Below, one piece after another: positions 27,033 through 35,990 of a DNA stretch of 64,000 nt (position 1 is its first letter; each line of letters starts with the position of its first letter). The notes under the pieces are model-generated. The model ran no database searches. It worked only from the letters and a program-made list of their open reading frames with translations, and was not told where the DNA came from. Where the stretch lies: NCBI GenBank assembly GCA_029261355.1, contig JAJDBM010000074.1:1-64000 (forward strand). The letters run 5' to 3'. Made by a program: the position numbers and the translations under genes. This DNA comes from Nitrospirales bacterium (GTDB lineage: Bacteria > Nitrospirota > Nitrospiria > Nitrospirales > UBA8639).

Positions 27033-29483
27033 TTAATGAGCACTTTTAAGATTTGGTGCCCAAACAGAAGTTAAAATAACTGGGAGCAGTAAAAAGTAGC
27101 AGATCGCTCCGATGGTAAGCGTGGTGCTTATTCCAAACGCAATGCTTGTTGCAACAGCGACAACTGAGGCCAAGACGCCTGCTGCGCCACTAATGCCCCA
27201 AAACCAAGGGGTTGGGTCTTGGTCGATGGCAGAAATCAGGCGCATTCCAGTCGGAAATCCAAATCCCATTAAGAATCCAGCTGGAGCAATCGTTGCCACA
27301 CAGATCATGGCTCGATGCGATAGGCTATTACTCCCAAATGTTAAGAGTACTTCAGGAAGCCAATAGGGTAGTGCAAAAAGGTATGCTCCAGTTAATAGGG
27401 ACCATGTCGCGAATTTCCAATTTTGGTTGAGTTCCAAGATATCTGAAAGGAGACTCCCAATTCCATTGGTCAGAATGAGCGTAAATAATACAACACTCAG
27501 AGAGACGGAAGGTCCGAGGAATATGCTCATTCGTTGTACTAAGGCAATCTCTACAACCATGAATCCAATGCCGAGAAGTAAAAAGTACATTGTTCCGCCA
27601 AGGACAAGTTTTCTTCCCGCATTCTTGATGGCTCCTCGAAGAGGCATCACAATGGTCAACAAGACTAATATCATGGACACGACAAAGAGGAAGAGTAATG
27701 TTGCGGTGGCAACAAGGTTCCCATACCGTACTCCCCCCGACTCTTTTCCTTTGGCGATTAGGGATTTAACCACTGGTATGATTTCTAACGGGTTATTCAA
27801 TGGTAATTGATTAAAGAAATATGGTCTGTCGTCAGTTGCAGGGCTTAGGTCATACTCTTGGTTAGACGTATACTCTTCCAGCTCGCTGAGTGTATTAGTC
27901 GTGATAATTGACTCAAATAATTCAAAGCTTGACTCGGAGGATGGATGTACGAACATGCCATATTGGTAGTGAGAGATGGTTTCATTTAATGTCGTCAAAT
28001 CATTTTGTGAAAAGGGGTGTCGAGCCACGATTAAGGTGGCAATATTATTTGAAGATGCCAAGAGGATATGTCGTTCCGGTTCTGAAACTCCTAGTTCTAG
28101 TAGTGCCGCTACTGCCAAACTCAGGATACGGGCTGTTTCTCGTGGTTCTTCCTGAGAGAACCAGCGACTGACTGAAAACACTCCTTCGGGAGTGAGTCGC
28201 TCCAGAAAAACTTTCCAAGCCTCGACTGTATACAGGCTATTTTCGCTGAGTGATAAAGCTCCGGCACCCGTGGCAGCCCACGTATCGATAAGATTCAACT
28301 GAATGAGATCAAACGTGTTCTGTGTTTCAAGAAACCAACTTCGACCTTCATCAAACACTAAATTTACACCTTCCAATTTTTGTAAATTGGTAAAATTGGC
28401 AAAGTTGGGTTCTTCCGTGAGAAGTTTGATGAAAATTGAATTTTCCTCAATACCCACAATGTCACGATATCCCAATACGGCGGCTGAAAGAATATCTCTC
28501 CCTCCTCCTACACCGATAATGGCTGCACGTTCACGGCCAGGCAAATGGAATGCAAGATTAGTGATATCGTATTTTAAGAATTCAACTTCCTTTAGGTTGC
28601 CAGAAAACCGAGTCGCCACGGTGCCGGCATCTCCATCAATATGAAGCCTTCTCTGTTCTATTTCTAGTTCGTCAAATGAGAATCGAGGAGATGGTCCCCA
28701 CAAATAGGGAGTGGTCTTGCCCATAGGATAGACGGCAACGCGTGAAAGACTATTCCATTCAAGGAAAATTGGATTTTTTGGTCCTTCAAAGCGTCCTTTG
28801 ACTACAAGTGGTTGAAATCCGTAATCCGTTAATCCATTGAAAATGGCACAAAGGAATAGTAGGACAAAAATTGGTTTTCGATGACGAAAAATAGCATAGA
28901 ACGGTGGTAGGGATGTGGGTGTTGTGCCGATTGACGAATTTCCAAAACACAAAGCACCAGCTGCAGCAATCACTGATGCCCAAAGTATCGCTGAGGGGGT
29001 ATCTGTATGATCAAGTATGAATAAGACTCCTAGGCAGCCAGCTGCCGCCCCGACAAGGTCAACACCATAGACACGTCCAATAGGGAATGGGCTGCGAGTG
29101 AGGGCAATGCTCACAACAATTCCCGAAAAGATAAAGGGGATGGCAATACACAATGCCAATTCAATCCATGTCCACACGGAGTTGACCGAATACCATACGA
29201 CAGGTGCTAAGGTCATCTGAATCATGAAGCATAGGCCAGTCGCTACCGCGAACGCGGCACTATAGTATGAAAGATAGAAAGAGAAGGTATGTTCGGTAAA
29301 TCGATCCCGACGCAGATACACCCAAACTGCCCCTGCTGTGAGACCAAACATCGCCATACTGATTGAAAAAAATGCTAAGTGATACCAGGTAACCACAGAG
29401 AGAATTCGTGTTTGAATCACCTGCAACATCAGCGTGCAGGACGTAATCAAAAACAAGCCAAGGTAAAACGCTAGATTCGACAC
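27033..29483 (-). CDS. Spermidine synthase-like protein fused to multiple membrane helices
   Basis: The 816-residue product has about six helices at the N-terminus (from YLGLFLITSCTLMLQVIQTRILSV). The central soluble aminopropyltransferase-like domain (about 240-500) has IIGVGGGRDIL as its SAM-like nucleotide motif, IVGIEEN and LIQLNLIDTW. About seven more helices follow at the C-terminus. GTG is the start (29481-29483), with AAAGGA just upstream. Such large membrane-embedded SpeE-like proteins are widespread, usually of unknown substrate, and rarely true spermidine synthases. Its place within the polysaccharide island could mean modification of a polymer or lipid, but this is only context. 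Confidence 0.8.
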   Translation of the reverse strand: MSNLAFYLGLFLITSCTLMLQVIQTRILSVVTWYHLAFFSISMAMFGLTAGAVWVYLRRDRFTEHTFSFYLSYYSAAFAVATGLCFMIQMTLAPVVWYSVNSVWTWIELALCIAIPFIFSGIVVSIALTRSPFPIGRVYGVDLVGAAAGCLGVLFILDHTDTPSAILWASVIAAAGALCFGNSSIGTTPTSLPPFYAIFRHRKPIFVLLFLCAIFNGLTDYGFQPLVVKGRFEGPKNPIFLEWNSLSRVAVYPMGKTTPYLWGPSPRFSFDELEIEQRRLHIDGDAGTVATRFSGNLKEVEFLKYDITNLAFHLPGRERAAIIGVGGGRDILSAAVLGYRDIVGIEENSIFIKLLTEEPNFANFTNLQKLEGVNLVFDEGRSWFLETQNTFDLIQLNLIDTWAATGAGALSLSENSLYTVEAWKVFLERLTPEGVFSVSRWFSQEEPRETARILSLAVAALLELGVSEPERHILLASSNNIATLIVARHPFSQNDLTTLNETISHYQYGMFVHPSSESSFELFESIITTNTLSELEEYTSNQEYDLSPATDDRPYFFNQLPLNNPLEIIPVVKSLIAKGKESGGVRYGNLVATATLLFLFVVSMILVLLTIVMPLRGAIKNAGRKLVLGGTMYFLLLGIGFMVVEIALVQRMSIFLGPSVSLSVVLFTLILTNGIGSLLSDILELNQNWKFATWSLLTGAYLFALPYWLPEVLLTFGSNSLSHRAMICVATIAPAGFLMGFGFPTGMRLISAIDQDPTPWFWGISGAAGVLASVVAVATSIAFGISTTLTIGAICYFLLLPVILTSVWAPNLKSAH

Positions 29484-29876
29484 AAGGATTCCTTTAGATA
29501 TTTTTGTTCTTTAGGCATATAGGAGCAGTTCTAAGCAGTTGTTCGGGTCATTCATGTATGAGCGATTTTCCATGAAATCGAGTTCAGATGTACAGATGTC
29601 AGAGTCTGGGCAATCTTTCATGGTACTCATTTGGTCATCCTAAAAACAATTCTAGTTTCTGGAGTTCATACAAATATTTTGAGATGTGTCGTGTGCTCAC
29701 GTACTACTCTAAATCAAATCTCCATTGCTGATTCGATCAAACGGTAAATGTCTCTAGCCTAGAAAAGAGTAAGGACTTCCAATTATGTAAAGACGACAAG
29801 ACTGCTTCATTTTTGCTGAAAATCTACCGAGAAAGTGTACGGGAAATCCGTCACCTTTTTCTAAGGGAGTAAGCAT
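29484..29876. other. Divergent intergenic region between SpeE-like and second GH17 gene
   Basis: No gene is seen. The region must contain two divergent promoters. The ribosome-binding part TAAGGGAG lies just before the ATG at 29877. Confidence 0.4.
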
Positions 29877-30923
29877 ATGAGGCAGGTATTGGCATTGATG
29901 ATTTTTATTCTGACTTGTCAATGTTTACCGTTAGGCCTTACAGGACTCGTCTTTGCTAGTCAAGATCCTAGAGATAGTGAACATGCATTCTTTTCGTATC
30001 TCACTGATATGAAAAATCCACCTGCGCTTATTGATTATTCTCCTTCAGACTTTGACCCCCGTCGTGGAAAGAACTTTCACCTACCTTCAGCCTTATCAAT
30101 TGAACAGGATTTACGGAAACTTCGGCAAGTTTTCGATGGACTCATTGTGTATAGTTATCATCCAGAGGTCACACCAATTATTCTTGAAAAAGCCATGGAA
30201 CTGGACTATCGAGCTGTTGTTCTAGGTATTTGGAATGCGCAATCAAAAAAAGAAATGCATGGGGTCATCAAACTTATTCATAAACATGCTCATGATATGG
30301 CGCTCGCTCTGTGCCTTGGAAATGAGGGGCTTTACTGGAAGCGATATACAACGAAGGATTTGGAAGAGGCTCAGGAGAACATACGTGCGGCTCTTCATGA
30401 TGGCTTTCGGATTCCCATTACCACAAGTGAGCCAGCAAGCAGCTACCGTAATTCTCTTCTATATAGTTTCGGAGATTTCTTAGCTCCCAATATTCATCCC
30501 GTATGGGAAAAGCCAGCCTTACCAGCGAAAGATGCCGTGTTTTGGACAAGAAATCAAGCTATTTCGTTAATGGAAAAATCACAGAGGCCTGTTCTTGTTA
30601 AGGAAACAGGTTTTCCGCATTCAGGTGAAAGGCATTTCTCCCCTCAGGGGCAGAAAAAGTTTTGGGACATGTATGTTAATGAGGAACGCTTAGTGTATTC
30701 CCAGAGCAGTCCGCAGCTTTGGGTTTCATTTGCATCGTCCTTCGAAGCGTTCTCATTACCCTGGAAGGCAGAGCAAAGTGGAGAGCCCATTGAAGCTGCA
30801 TGGGGACTCATGAGCAAAGATCGCGTTCCCTATCCTGCCTTTTATACGTGGGGGCAAGCTCAGGGTTCTGTGGTCGAAGCCAATGGTTCACGATCTGCAC
30901 TATCACATATTAGGACCCGTTAA
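29877..30923 (+). CDS. GH17-like secreted glucanase (second paralogue)
   Basis: The 348-residue protein has a signal peptide (LALMIFILTCQCLPLGL, ending near VFASQ) and the same fold as the GH17-like protein at 21.4 kb. Shared landmarks are LCLGNEGLYWKRYT with putative acid Glu150, the TTSEPASSY strand, VKETGFPHSG with putative nucleophile Glu243, and ASSFEAFSLPWK followed by AAWGLM. Similarity is clear but distant, so the pair are old paralogues or independently acquired copies. It has its own promoter region and a strong terminator just after the stop. It probably trims or transfers beta-glucan in the periplasm or outside the cell. Confidence 0.85.
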   Translation: MRQVLALMIFILTCQCLPLGLTGLVFASQDPRDSEHAFFSYLTDMKNPPALIDYSPSDFDPRRGKNFHLPSALSIEQDLRKLRQVFDGLIVYSYHPEVTPIILEKAMELDYRAVVLGIWNAQSKKEMHGVIKLIHKHAHDMALALCLGNEGLYWKRYTTKDLEEAQENIRAALHDGFRIPITTSEPASSYRNSLLYSFGDFLAPNIHPVWEKPALPAKDAVFWTRNQAISLMEKSQRPVLVKETGFPHSGERHFSPQGQKKFWDMYVNEERLVYSQSSPQLWVSFASSFEAFSLPWKAEQSGEPIEAAWGLMSKDRVPYPAFYTWGQAQGSVVEANGSRSALSHIRTR

Positions 30924-30924
30924 G

Positions 30925-30960
30925 AAAAAAGGGTCTGGGAAAATATTCCCAGACCCTTTT
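30925..30960. terminator. Bidirectional rho-independent terminator
   Basis: GGGTCTGGGAA (30931-30941) pairs with TTCCCAGACCC (30946-30956) around a 4-base loop. The stem is flanked by six A on the left and four T on the right, so it can stop both the GH17 gene (plus) and groEL (minus). Confidence 0.85.
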
Positions 30961-30988
30961 AACATTCTTACGTCTTAAGCGACAAAGC

Positions 30989-32647
30989 TTACATCATTCC
31001 GCCCATGCCACCCATTCCGCCCATGCCACCCATTCCATGGTCATGTCCGCCGCCGCCTGCCGCCTCAGCTTTTGGCTCAGGGAGGTCAGTGATCATGACT
31101 TCAGTGGTGAGCATTAAGCCAGCAACACTGGCTGCATTTTGTAAGGCACATCGTGAAACCTTGGTCGGATCAATGACGCCGGCTTCCACCATGTCTACGT
31201 ATTCACCGGTACCAGCATTAAAGCCTCGTGTCGTTGATTCACCTTTGACTTTTTCCACAATCATTGAACCTTCTTCTCCAGCATTAATGGATATTTGGCG
31301 AAGAGGTTCTTCCAAGGATCGTCTCACAATGTTGACGCCGACTTGTTGATCATGAGAAAGCTTCAAGCCGTCAAGGGCAGTAATACAACGAAGAAGAGCA
31401 ACTCCTCCGCCAGGAACAATACCTTCTTCGACGGCTGCTTTGGTAGCATGAAGCGCATCTTCCACGCGGGCTTTCTTCTCTTTCATTTCAGTTTCAGTGG
31501 CTGCACCAACATTAATGACGGCCACACCACCAACCATCTTTGCCAAGCGTTCTTGAAGTTTCTCTTTGTCATATTCTGACGTCGTTTCTTGAACCTGTGT
31601 TTTGAGTTGCTTCACTCGTGCTTCGATGCGCTTAGGATCACCAGCACCTTCAACGATTGTCGTATTATCTTTGTCAATGGTCACTCTTTTGGCACGACCC
31701 AAGTCTGTGAGTTTCACATTCTCGAGCTTTAAGCCAACTTCTTCAGAAATGACTTGTCCGCCGGTCAGGGTGGCGATGTCTTCAAGCATCGCCTTTCGAC
31801 GATCACCAAATCCTGGTGCTTTGACTGCTGAAACATTAAGTGTTCCACGAAGTTTATTGACGACCAATGTGGCCAAGGCTTCACCGTCAACATCTTCAGC
31901 GATGATGACAAGAGGCTTACCCATTTTTGCGACTTGCTCAAGAATTGGCAGCAAGTCTTTCATCGCACTCACTTTTTTCTCATTAATGAGCAAGAACGCG
32001 TCTTCTAAAGATGCTTCCATGCGCTCAGCATTGGTCACAAAGTAAGGAGAAATATATCCGCGATCAAACTGCATTCCTTCTACGACATCGAGGGCAGTTG
32101 TCATGGACTTGGCTTCTTCAACCGTGATCACGCCGTCTTTGCCAACTTTGTCCATGGCCTCGGCAATCAGATCACCAATGGTATGGTCATTGTTGGCTGA
32201 GATTTGACCAATTTGTGCAATTTCTTTTTTATTTTGACAAGGTTTGCTGATCTTCTGTAATTCTCCAACGACGACCTCAACAGCTTGATCAATCCCACGC
32301 TTAAGGTCCATTGGGTTCGCTCCAGCCGTGATGTTTTTCACTCCTTCACGGAAAATTGCTTGAGCAAGAACCGTCGCAGTTGTGGTTCCGTCACCAGCCA
32401 CATCACTTGTTTTGCTGGCAACTTCCTTCACAAGTTGGGCACCCATATTCTCATAGGGATTTTGTAATTCGATTTCTTTGGCAACCGTCACACCGTCTTT
32501 GGTGATTGTTGGAGCACCAAATTTTTTATCGAGAATGGCATTTCGTCCTTTTGGTCCCAACGTAGCTTTGACGGCATTGGCTAATTGATTGACGCCGCTA
32601 AGAATGGACGCCCGTGCTTGCTCACTGTACTGGAGCTGCTTTGACAT
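30989..32647 (-). CDS. groEL: Chaperonin GroEL
   Basis: This is the 60-kDa chaperonin, which folds proteins in a double ring with GroES. Family motifs are intact: [13 protein letters not shown], the catalytic [27 protein letters not shown] and the GGM repeat tail ([12 protein letters not shown]). The ATG at 32647 was chosen because GGAGG (32653-32657) lies 5 bases upstream and inside the longer frame from 32662, which would swallow its own ribosome-binding site. Length 552 is slightly above the usual 540-548. It follows groES by 93 bases on the same strand. Confidence 0.98.
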   Translation of the reverse strand: MSKQLQYSEQARASILSGVNQLANAVKATLGPKGRNAILDKKFGAPTITKDGVTVAKEIELQNPYENMGAQLVKEVASKTSDVAGDGTTTATVLAQAIFREGVKNITAGANPMDLKRGIDQAVEVVVGELQKISKPCQNKKEIAQIGQISANNDHTIGDLIAEAMDKVGKDGVITVEEAKSMTTALDVVEGMQFDRGYISPYFVTNAERMEASLEDAFLLINEKKVSAMKDLLPILEQVAKMGKPLVIIAEDVDGEALATLVVNKLRGTLNVSAVKAPGFGDRRKAMLEDIATLTGGQVISEEVGLKLENVKLTDLGRAKRVTIDKDNTTIVEGAGDPKRIEARVKQLKTQVQETTSEYDKEKLQERLAKMVGGVAVINVGAATETEMKEKKARVEDALHATKAAVEEGIVPGGGVALLRCITALDGLKLSHDQQVGVNIVRRSLEEPLRQISINAGEEGSMIVEKVKGESTTRGFNAGTGEYVDMVEAGVIDPTKVSRCALQNAASVAGLMLTTEVMITDLPEPKAEAAGGGGHDHGMGGMGGMGGMGGMM

Positions 32648-32740
32648 ATGGTCCTCCTTCAATTCATGCGAGTATTCTTACTCACATACCTTGTTTCAAA
32701 TTTACAAAATTAAAATGACTAACCTTTTTGTATTCAACTA

Positions 32741-33058
32741 TTAGTTTTCTTCGAATACCCCTAAAATGTCCTCTTCCTTTAAGATGAGGCAGTCAGAGTT
32801 TTCAATGTTGATTTTTGTTCCGGAATATTTATCAAACAGAACCTGGTCCCCAACCTTGATGTTTTCAACGTCTGGTCCAGCAGCCTCGATTGTGCCACGT
32901 TGTGGTTTTTCTCGGGCTGAGTCAGGTACATAAATGCCCCCTGCCGTACGCTCTAATTCTTCTGTATATGTAACAAATACCCGATCACCTAAGGGTCTGA
33001 ACCCTTTTGCACTACTTCCGGCTTTTTCATCTTTCTTGTCTTTTGTTGATGCTGCCAT
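32741..33058 (-). CDS. groES: Co-chaperonin GroES
   Basis: This 105-residue GroEL lid has FRPLGDRVFVTYTEE, then the mobile loop with ERTAGGIYVPDSA and the C-terminal LKEEDILGVFE. A charged N-terminal extension of about 18 residues (ASTKDKKDEKAGSSAKG) precedes the usual start, which is uncommon. The ribosome-binding sequence AAAGGAGGAG is just before the ATG. It is first in the groES-groEL operon. Confidence 0.97.
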   Translation of the reverse strand: MAASTKDKKDEKAGSSAKGFRPLGDRVFVTYTEELERTAGGIYVPDSAREKPQRGTIEAAGPDVENIKVGDQVLFDKYSGTKINIENSDCLILKEEDILGVFEEN

Positions 33059-33155
33059 GTGAAAATCTCCTCCTTTGTTAAAACACGAATCTGCAATGTA
33101 TGACTAATACTGGCTAAATTTGGTCATTTTGACGAAGTTGACCATCTATGGACAG

Positions 33156-33183
33156 TAGATAAGCTCTTTCTTGGGGAAGTCAA
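33156..33183 (-). promoter_or_regulatory. Candidate promoter of groES-groEL
   Basis: On the minus strand TTGACT (33178-33183) and TATCTA (33156-33161) are 16 bases apart and about 100 bases before groES. No CIRCE inverted repeat (TTAGCACTC-N9-GAGTGCTAA) is seen in 33059-33266, which fits control by the adjacent sigma-32-like factor, not HrcA. It does not match a full sigma-32 consensus either. Confidence 0.35.
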
Positions 33184-33266
33184 GAGGGTGGTAGAAGATA
33201 TTTCCTGATAAGTTCTGAAGGCATAGCATCCGTTGAACTCATCAAGGTCATGATGGATGACGACAG

Positions 33267-34274
33267 TTAAAGTCGAATTTGATCAAAATCCTTTAGCTCA
33301 CTCTTCATAAACGATTGTAAGCGCTTGATAATTTTGGCTTCAACTTGTCGTGCTCGTTCCTTCGTGACGGAATATTTTTTTCCTAACTCTTCAAGTGTTG
33401 CTGGCGTCTCAGAGAGCAGTCGATTACGGAGAATGTCCTCTTCTCGTTCATTTAACGTTTTGGCAAATTCTCCTAATTTCTTCCGAAAGAGCATTCGTAA
33501 TTGATTGTCCTCGACTTGTTCATCAACCGCTTGCTGCGATGAGGGGAACAGATCATAAAATGTTCCCTCGCTATCATCTGATATCGGTTGGTCCAAGGAT
33601 AGCTCCCAACTTCCCAAACGCTGATCCATCTCGATGACATCTCGTTCCCGCACCTGCAGCCGATCAGCAATGAGTTTGGGGTCAGGTACAAATCCTTGTT
33701 GTTCTAACTTCGCTTTTTCTTTTTTGAGGTTAAAAAAGAGTTTTCGTTGGTCTTGGGTCGTTCCAATCTTCACAAGCCGAAAGTTATTTAAAAGAAATCG
33801 TAGGACATAGGCTCGAACCCACCAGGCGGCATAGGCATAAAATCTGACATTTCTTGTTGGGTCAAACTTTTTCATGGCCTGAAGGAGGCCAACATTACCC
33901 TCTTGGATCAGGTCCATTTTGTCCATTCCCACATTTCCATATTCAGTAGCAATGGCCACCGAAATTCGGAGATTTGCTAGAATGAGCTTCACTGCGGCAT
34001 CTTGCTTGCCTTTAACCTGATATTCATAAAACAATCGTACCTCTTCTTCTTTTGTCAGAAAGGGGTAACGTCGAACCTCCGCGAGGTATCGATCAAGCGT
34101 CGTGGTCGGGGCCAGTGCTGTTGAAATTGCTTCCCAAGAAGCCGTAGTGGTCTCTGCAATAGCAGATGAGTCCAACTGAAAATCTTCTGATTCTTCGGCT
34201 GGAGAGAGGATTTCGATATCCTCTACCTCTATGGTGTCGTCTTCATCTAGGGAGGTGATATCGCGTTCACTCAT
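33267..34274 (-). CDS. rpoH: RNA polymerase sigma factor RpoH (sigma-32 type)
   Basis: A sigma-70 family factor of about 335 residues. It has region 1.2/2 (TLDRYLAEVRRYPFLTKEEE, DLIQEGNVGLLQAMKKFDP, FYAYAAWWVRAYV), the diagnostic RpoH box Q-R-K-L-F-F-N-L-K near residue 176, region 3, and region 4 with EEDILRNRLL and TKERARQVEAKII. An acidic extension of about 55 residues precedes the core. ATG 34274 was preferred over the TTG at 34289. The gene lies directly upstream of groESL on the same strand, 208 bases away, consistent with heat-shock control of that operon. Confidence 0.93.
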   Translation of the reverse strand: MSERDITSLDEDDTIEVEDIEILSPAEESEDFQLDSSAIAETTTASWEAISTALAPTTTLDRYLAEVRRYPFLTKEEEVRLFYEYQVKGKQDAAVKLILANLRISVAIATEYGNVGMDKMDLIQEGNVGLLQAMKKFDPTRNVRFYAYAAWWVRAYVLRFLLNNFRLVKIGTTQDQRKLFFNLKKEKAKLEQQGFVPDPKLIADRLQVRERDVIEMDQRLGSWELSLDQPISDDSEGTFYDLFPSSQQAVDEQVEDNQLRMLFRKKLGEFAKTLNEREEDILRNRLLSETPATLEELGKKYSVTKERARQVEAKIIKRLQSFMKSELKDFDQIRL

Positions 34275-34705
34275 CGTGGGGCATTCCAAGTCATCGTTGA
34301 GTCATGTGTCTGTTTTGGGATAAGGGTTAACTTTCTATGTAATTCACACCGTGTGTCTACACGTATCTTCTCTTGAATCCACCGTCACTAAGTTTGCCCT
34401 TACATTGTAATGTTTTTTTTTAGTACGACAAGAAGTGAATGAGTAAACGCTACCAGTGAACATAGGACTGAGTAAATACCCAAGCCTGTCACTTCATAGA
34501 AGATGGATACGTGAGTAGAAAATCCAATAATTTGGACACACCTACAGAGTAGGTGAGAGGCGTCCAGATACGGTTTAGGTATAAAGAATTGCACGCCATG
34601 GAAAGCCTCGATTATAGTTTCCAGAAACGATCATGGGCACCGTCGACAGAGTGATGCCATCCATGTTCAAGTTATCGCAGCTTACGAACGATTTCAATAA
34701 CCTCA
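34275..34705. other. Divergent intergenic region (rpoH / MFS transporter)
   Basis: No gene is seen in about 430 bases. A run of nine T near 34411-34420 follows an AT-rich stretch. A short direct-palindromic stretch ACCTACAGAGTAGGT (34539-34553) is visible. The promoters of both neighbours must lie here. Confidence 0.4.
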
Positions 34706-35917
34706 ATGTTTACAACAAGTTTACAAGGCCTTAGGCGCGGCCATTGGCCATCTTTAGTTGGTGGCGGATTGCATTTTACGACTAGCTGTATGATTTGGGT
34801 TTTAATCGGAGGACTGAGTATTTCAATCTCAGAAGACTTTGGGCTGACAGCTACCCAGAAAGGATTTTTAGTCGCCGTCCCACTATTAGGAGGAGCAATT
34901 TTACGTCTTATCATCGGTCCTCTCGTTGACCATTATGGTGCTAAAACTGTTGGATTGTATGTATTAACTCTGGAGATTGTTGCTCTGGTGTGTGGGTGGC
35001 TCTGGGGATCAAGCTACTTCATCATGTTAGGAGTTGGAATGTTGTTGGGCGTGGCTGGTGCCAGCTTCGCTGTCGCTGTTCCTATTGCGAGTCAAGCCTA
35101 TCCCCCAGAACATCAGGGGCTGGCAATGGGTGTCGTAGCCATGGGAAATAGCGGAGTCTTGCTCGCCACTCTTTTAGCCCCTCGACTTTCAGAAATCGTT
35201 GGGTGGCAACAGACATTTGGGTTGATGATCATTCCGGTTGTCCTCACGGGTATTATTTTTTACTCTACCGTCCAGCACCAGGCACCCTTAACTGAACGGA
35301 CTCACGCTACATCAGGTACTCTTGGATTTTTGAAAGATATTCTTAGGCAAAAATTCATATATTGGCTGTGTTTTTTGTATGGAGTGACCTTTGGGGGCTT
35401 TGTCGGGCTGTCGAGTTTTCTCCCTGTATTTTTTCATGATCAATATCAGATTGACATGATCACTGCCGGAACCATGACGGCATTAGGGGGATTGGCCGGA
35501 AGTCTTGCTCGTCCAGTCGGAGGACATTTAGCCGATCGTTTCGGGGGATCGAGTCTGCTGCTGGGGCTCTTTCTTGTCATTGCACTGATTTCGTTGGGGC
35601 TTGGACAACTATATTCAGTTGTTTTTGCATTTCTCTTAACCTGCAGCATGTTGCTCCTCTTGGGTTTCGGCAATGGAGTCGTGTTTCAACTTGTTTCGAC
35701 ACGCTTCCAACATGTCATGGGGACGGCTTCCGGCCTTATCGGTGCTGCTGGGGCATTCGGCGGTTTTCTTATTCCGACATGGTTTGGGGTTCTCAAAGAT
35801 TTCACCGGGACCTTTGCCAGTGGGTTTTGGATGTTGAGCTGCGCTGCTGCCATCGCAGGGTTCAGTGTTGTTCTTGTCCAGCGATCAATTCGATTATCCT
35901 TAAAACATTCTGTTTAA
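34706..35917 (+). CDS. NarK-like nitrate/nitrite porter (MFS)
   Basis: The 403-residue protein has 12 predicted helices. The nitrate/nitrite porter signature regions are visible: LGGAILRLIIGPLVDHYGAK, the Gly-rich GVAGASFAVAVPIAS, and GNSGVLLATLLAP in the first half. In the second half GGLAGSLARPVGGHLADRFGG and TASGLIGAAGAFGGF stand out. These Gly-rich helices 5 and 11 and the double Arg-type motif are family features. Direction of transport and substrate (nitrate or nitrite) are not decidable here. In a nitrogen-metabolising bacterium it would move nitrite or nitrate across the inner membrane. Single gene. Confidence 0.83.
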   Translation: MFTTSLQGLRRGHWPSLVGGGLHFTTSCMIWVLIGGLSISISEDFGLTATQKGFLVAVPLLGGAILRLIIGPLVDHYGAKTVGLYVLTLEIVALVCGWLWGSSYFIMLGVGMLLGVAGASFAVAVPIASQAYPPEHQGLAMGVVAMGNSGVLLATLLAPRLSEIVGWQQTFGLMIIPVVLTGIIFYSTVQHQAPLTERTHATSGTLGFLKDILRQKFIYWLCFLYGVTFGGFVGLSSFLPVFFHDQYQIDMITAGTMTALGGLAGSLARPVGGHLADRFGGSSLLLGLFLVIALISLGLGQLYSVVFAFLLTCSMLLLLGFGNGVVFQLVSTRFQHVMGTASGLIGAAGAFGGFLIPTWFGVLKDFTGTFASGFWMLSCAAAIAGFSVVLVQRSIRLSLKHSV

Positions 35918-35990
35918 ACAAATTTTTTATGATAGAATAACATTTGTGTCCCGGCACTAAGACTACATCTTAAAACCTTACAAGAACTCT

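Noticed and set aside
33059-33266. CIRCE element upstream of groES
   Set aside because: The TTAGCACTC-N9-GAGTGCTAA pattern is not present in this stretch.
35918-35990. FMN riboswitch before ribBA
   Set aside because: Only 73 bases are available and no conserved FMN-element helices are visible.
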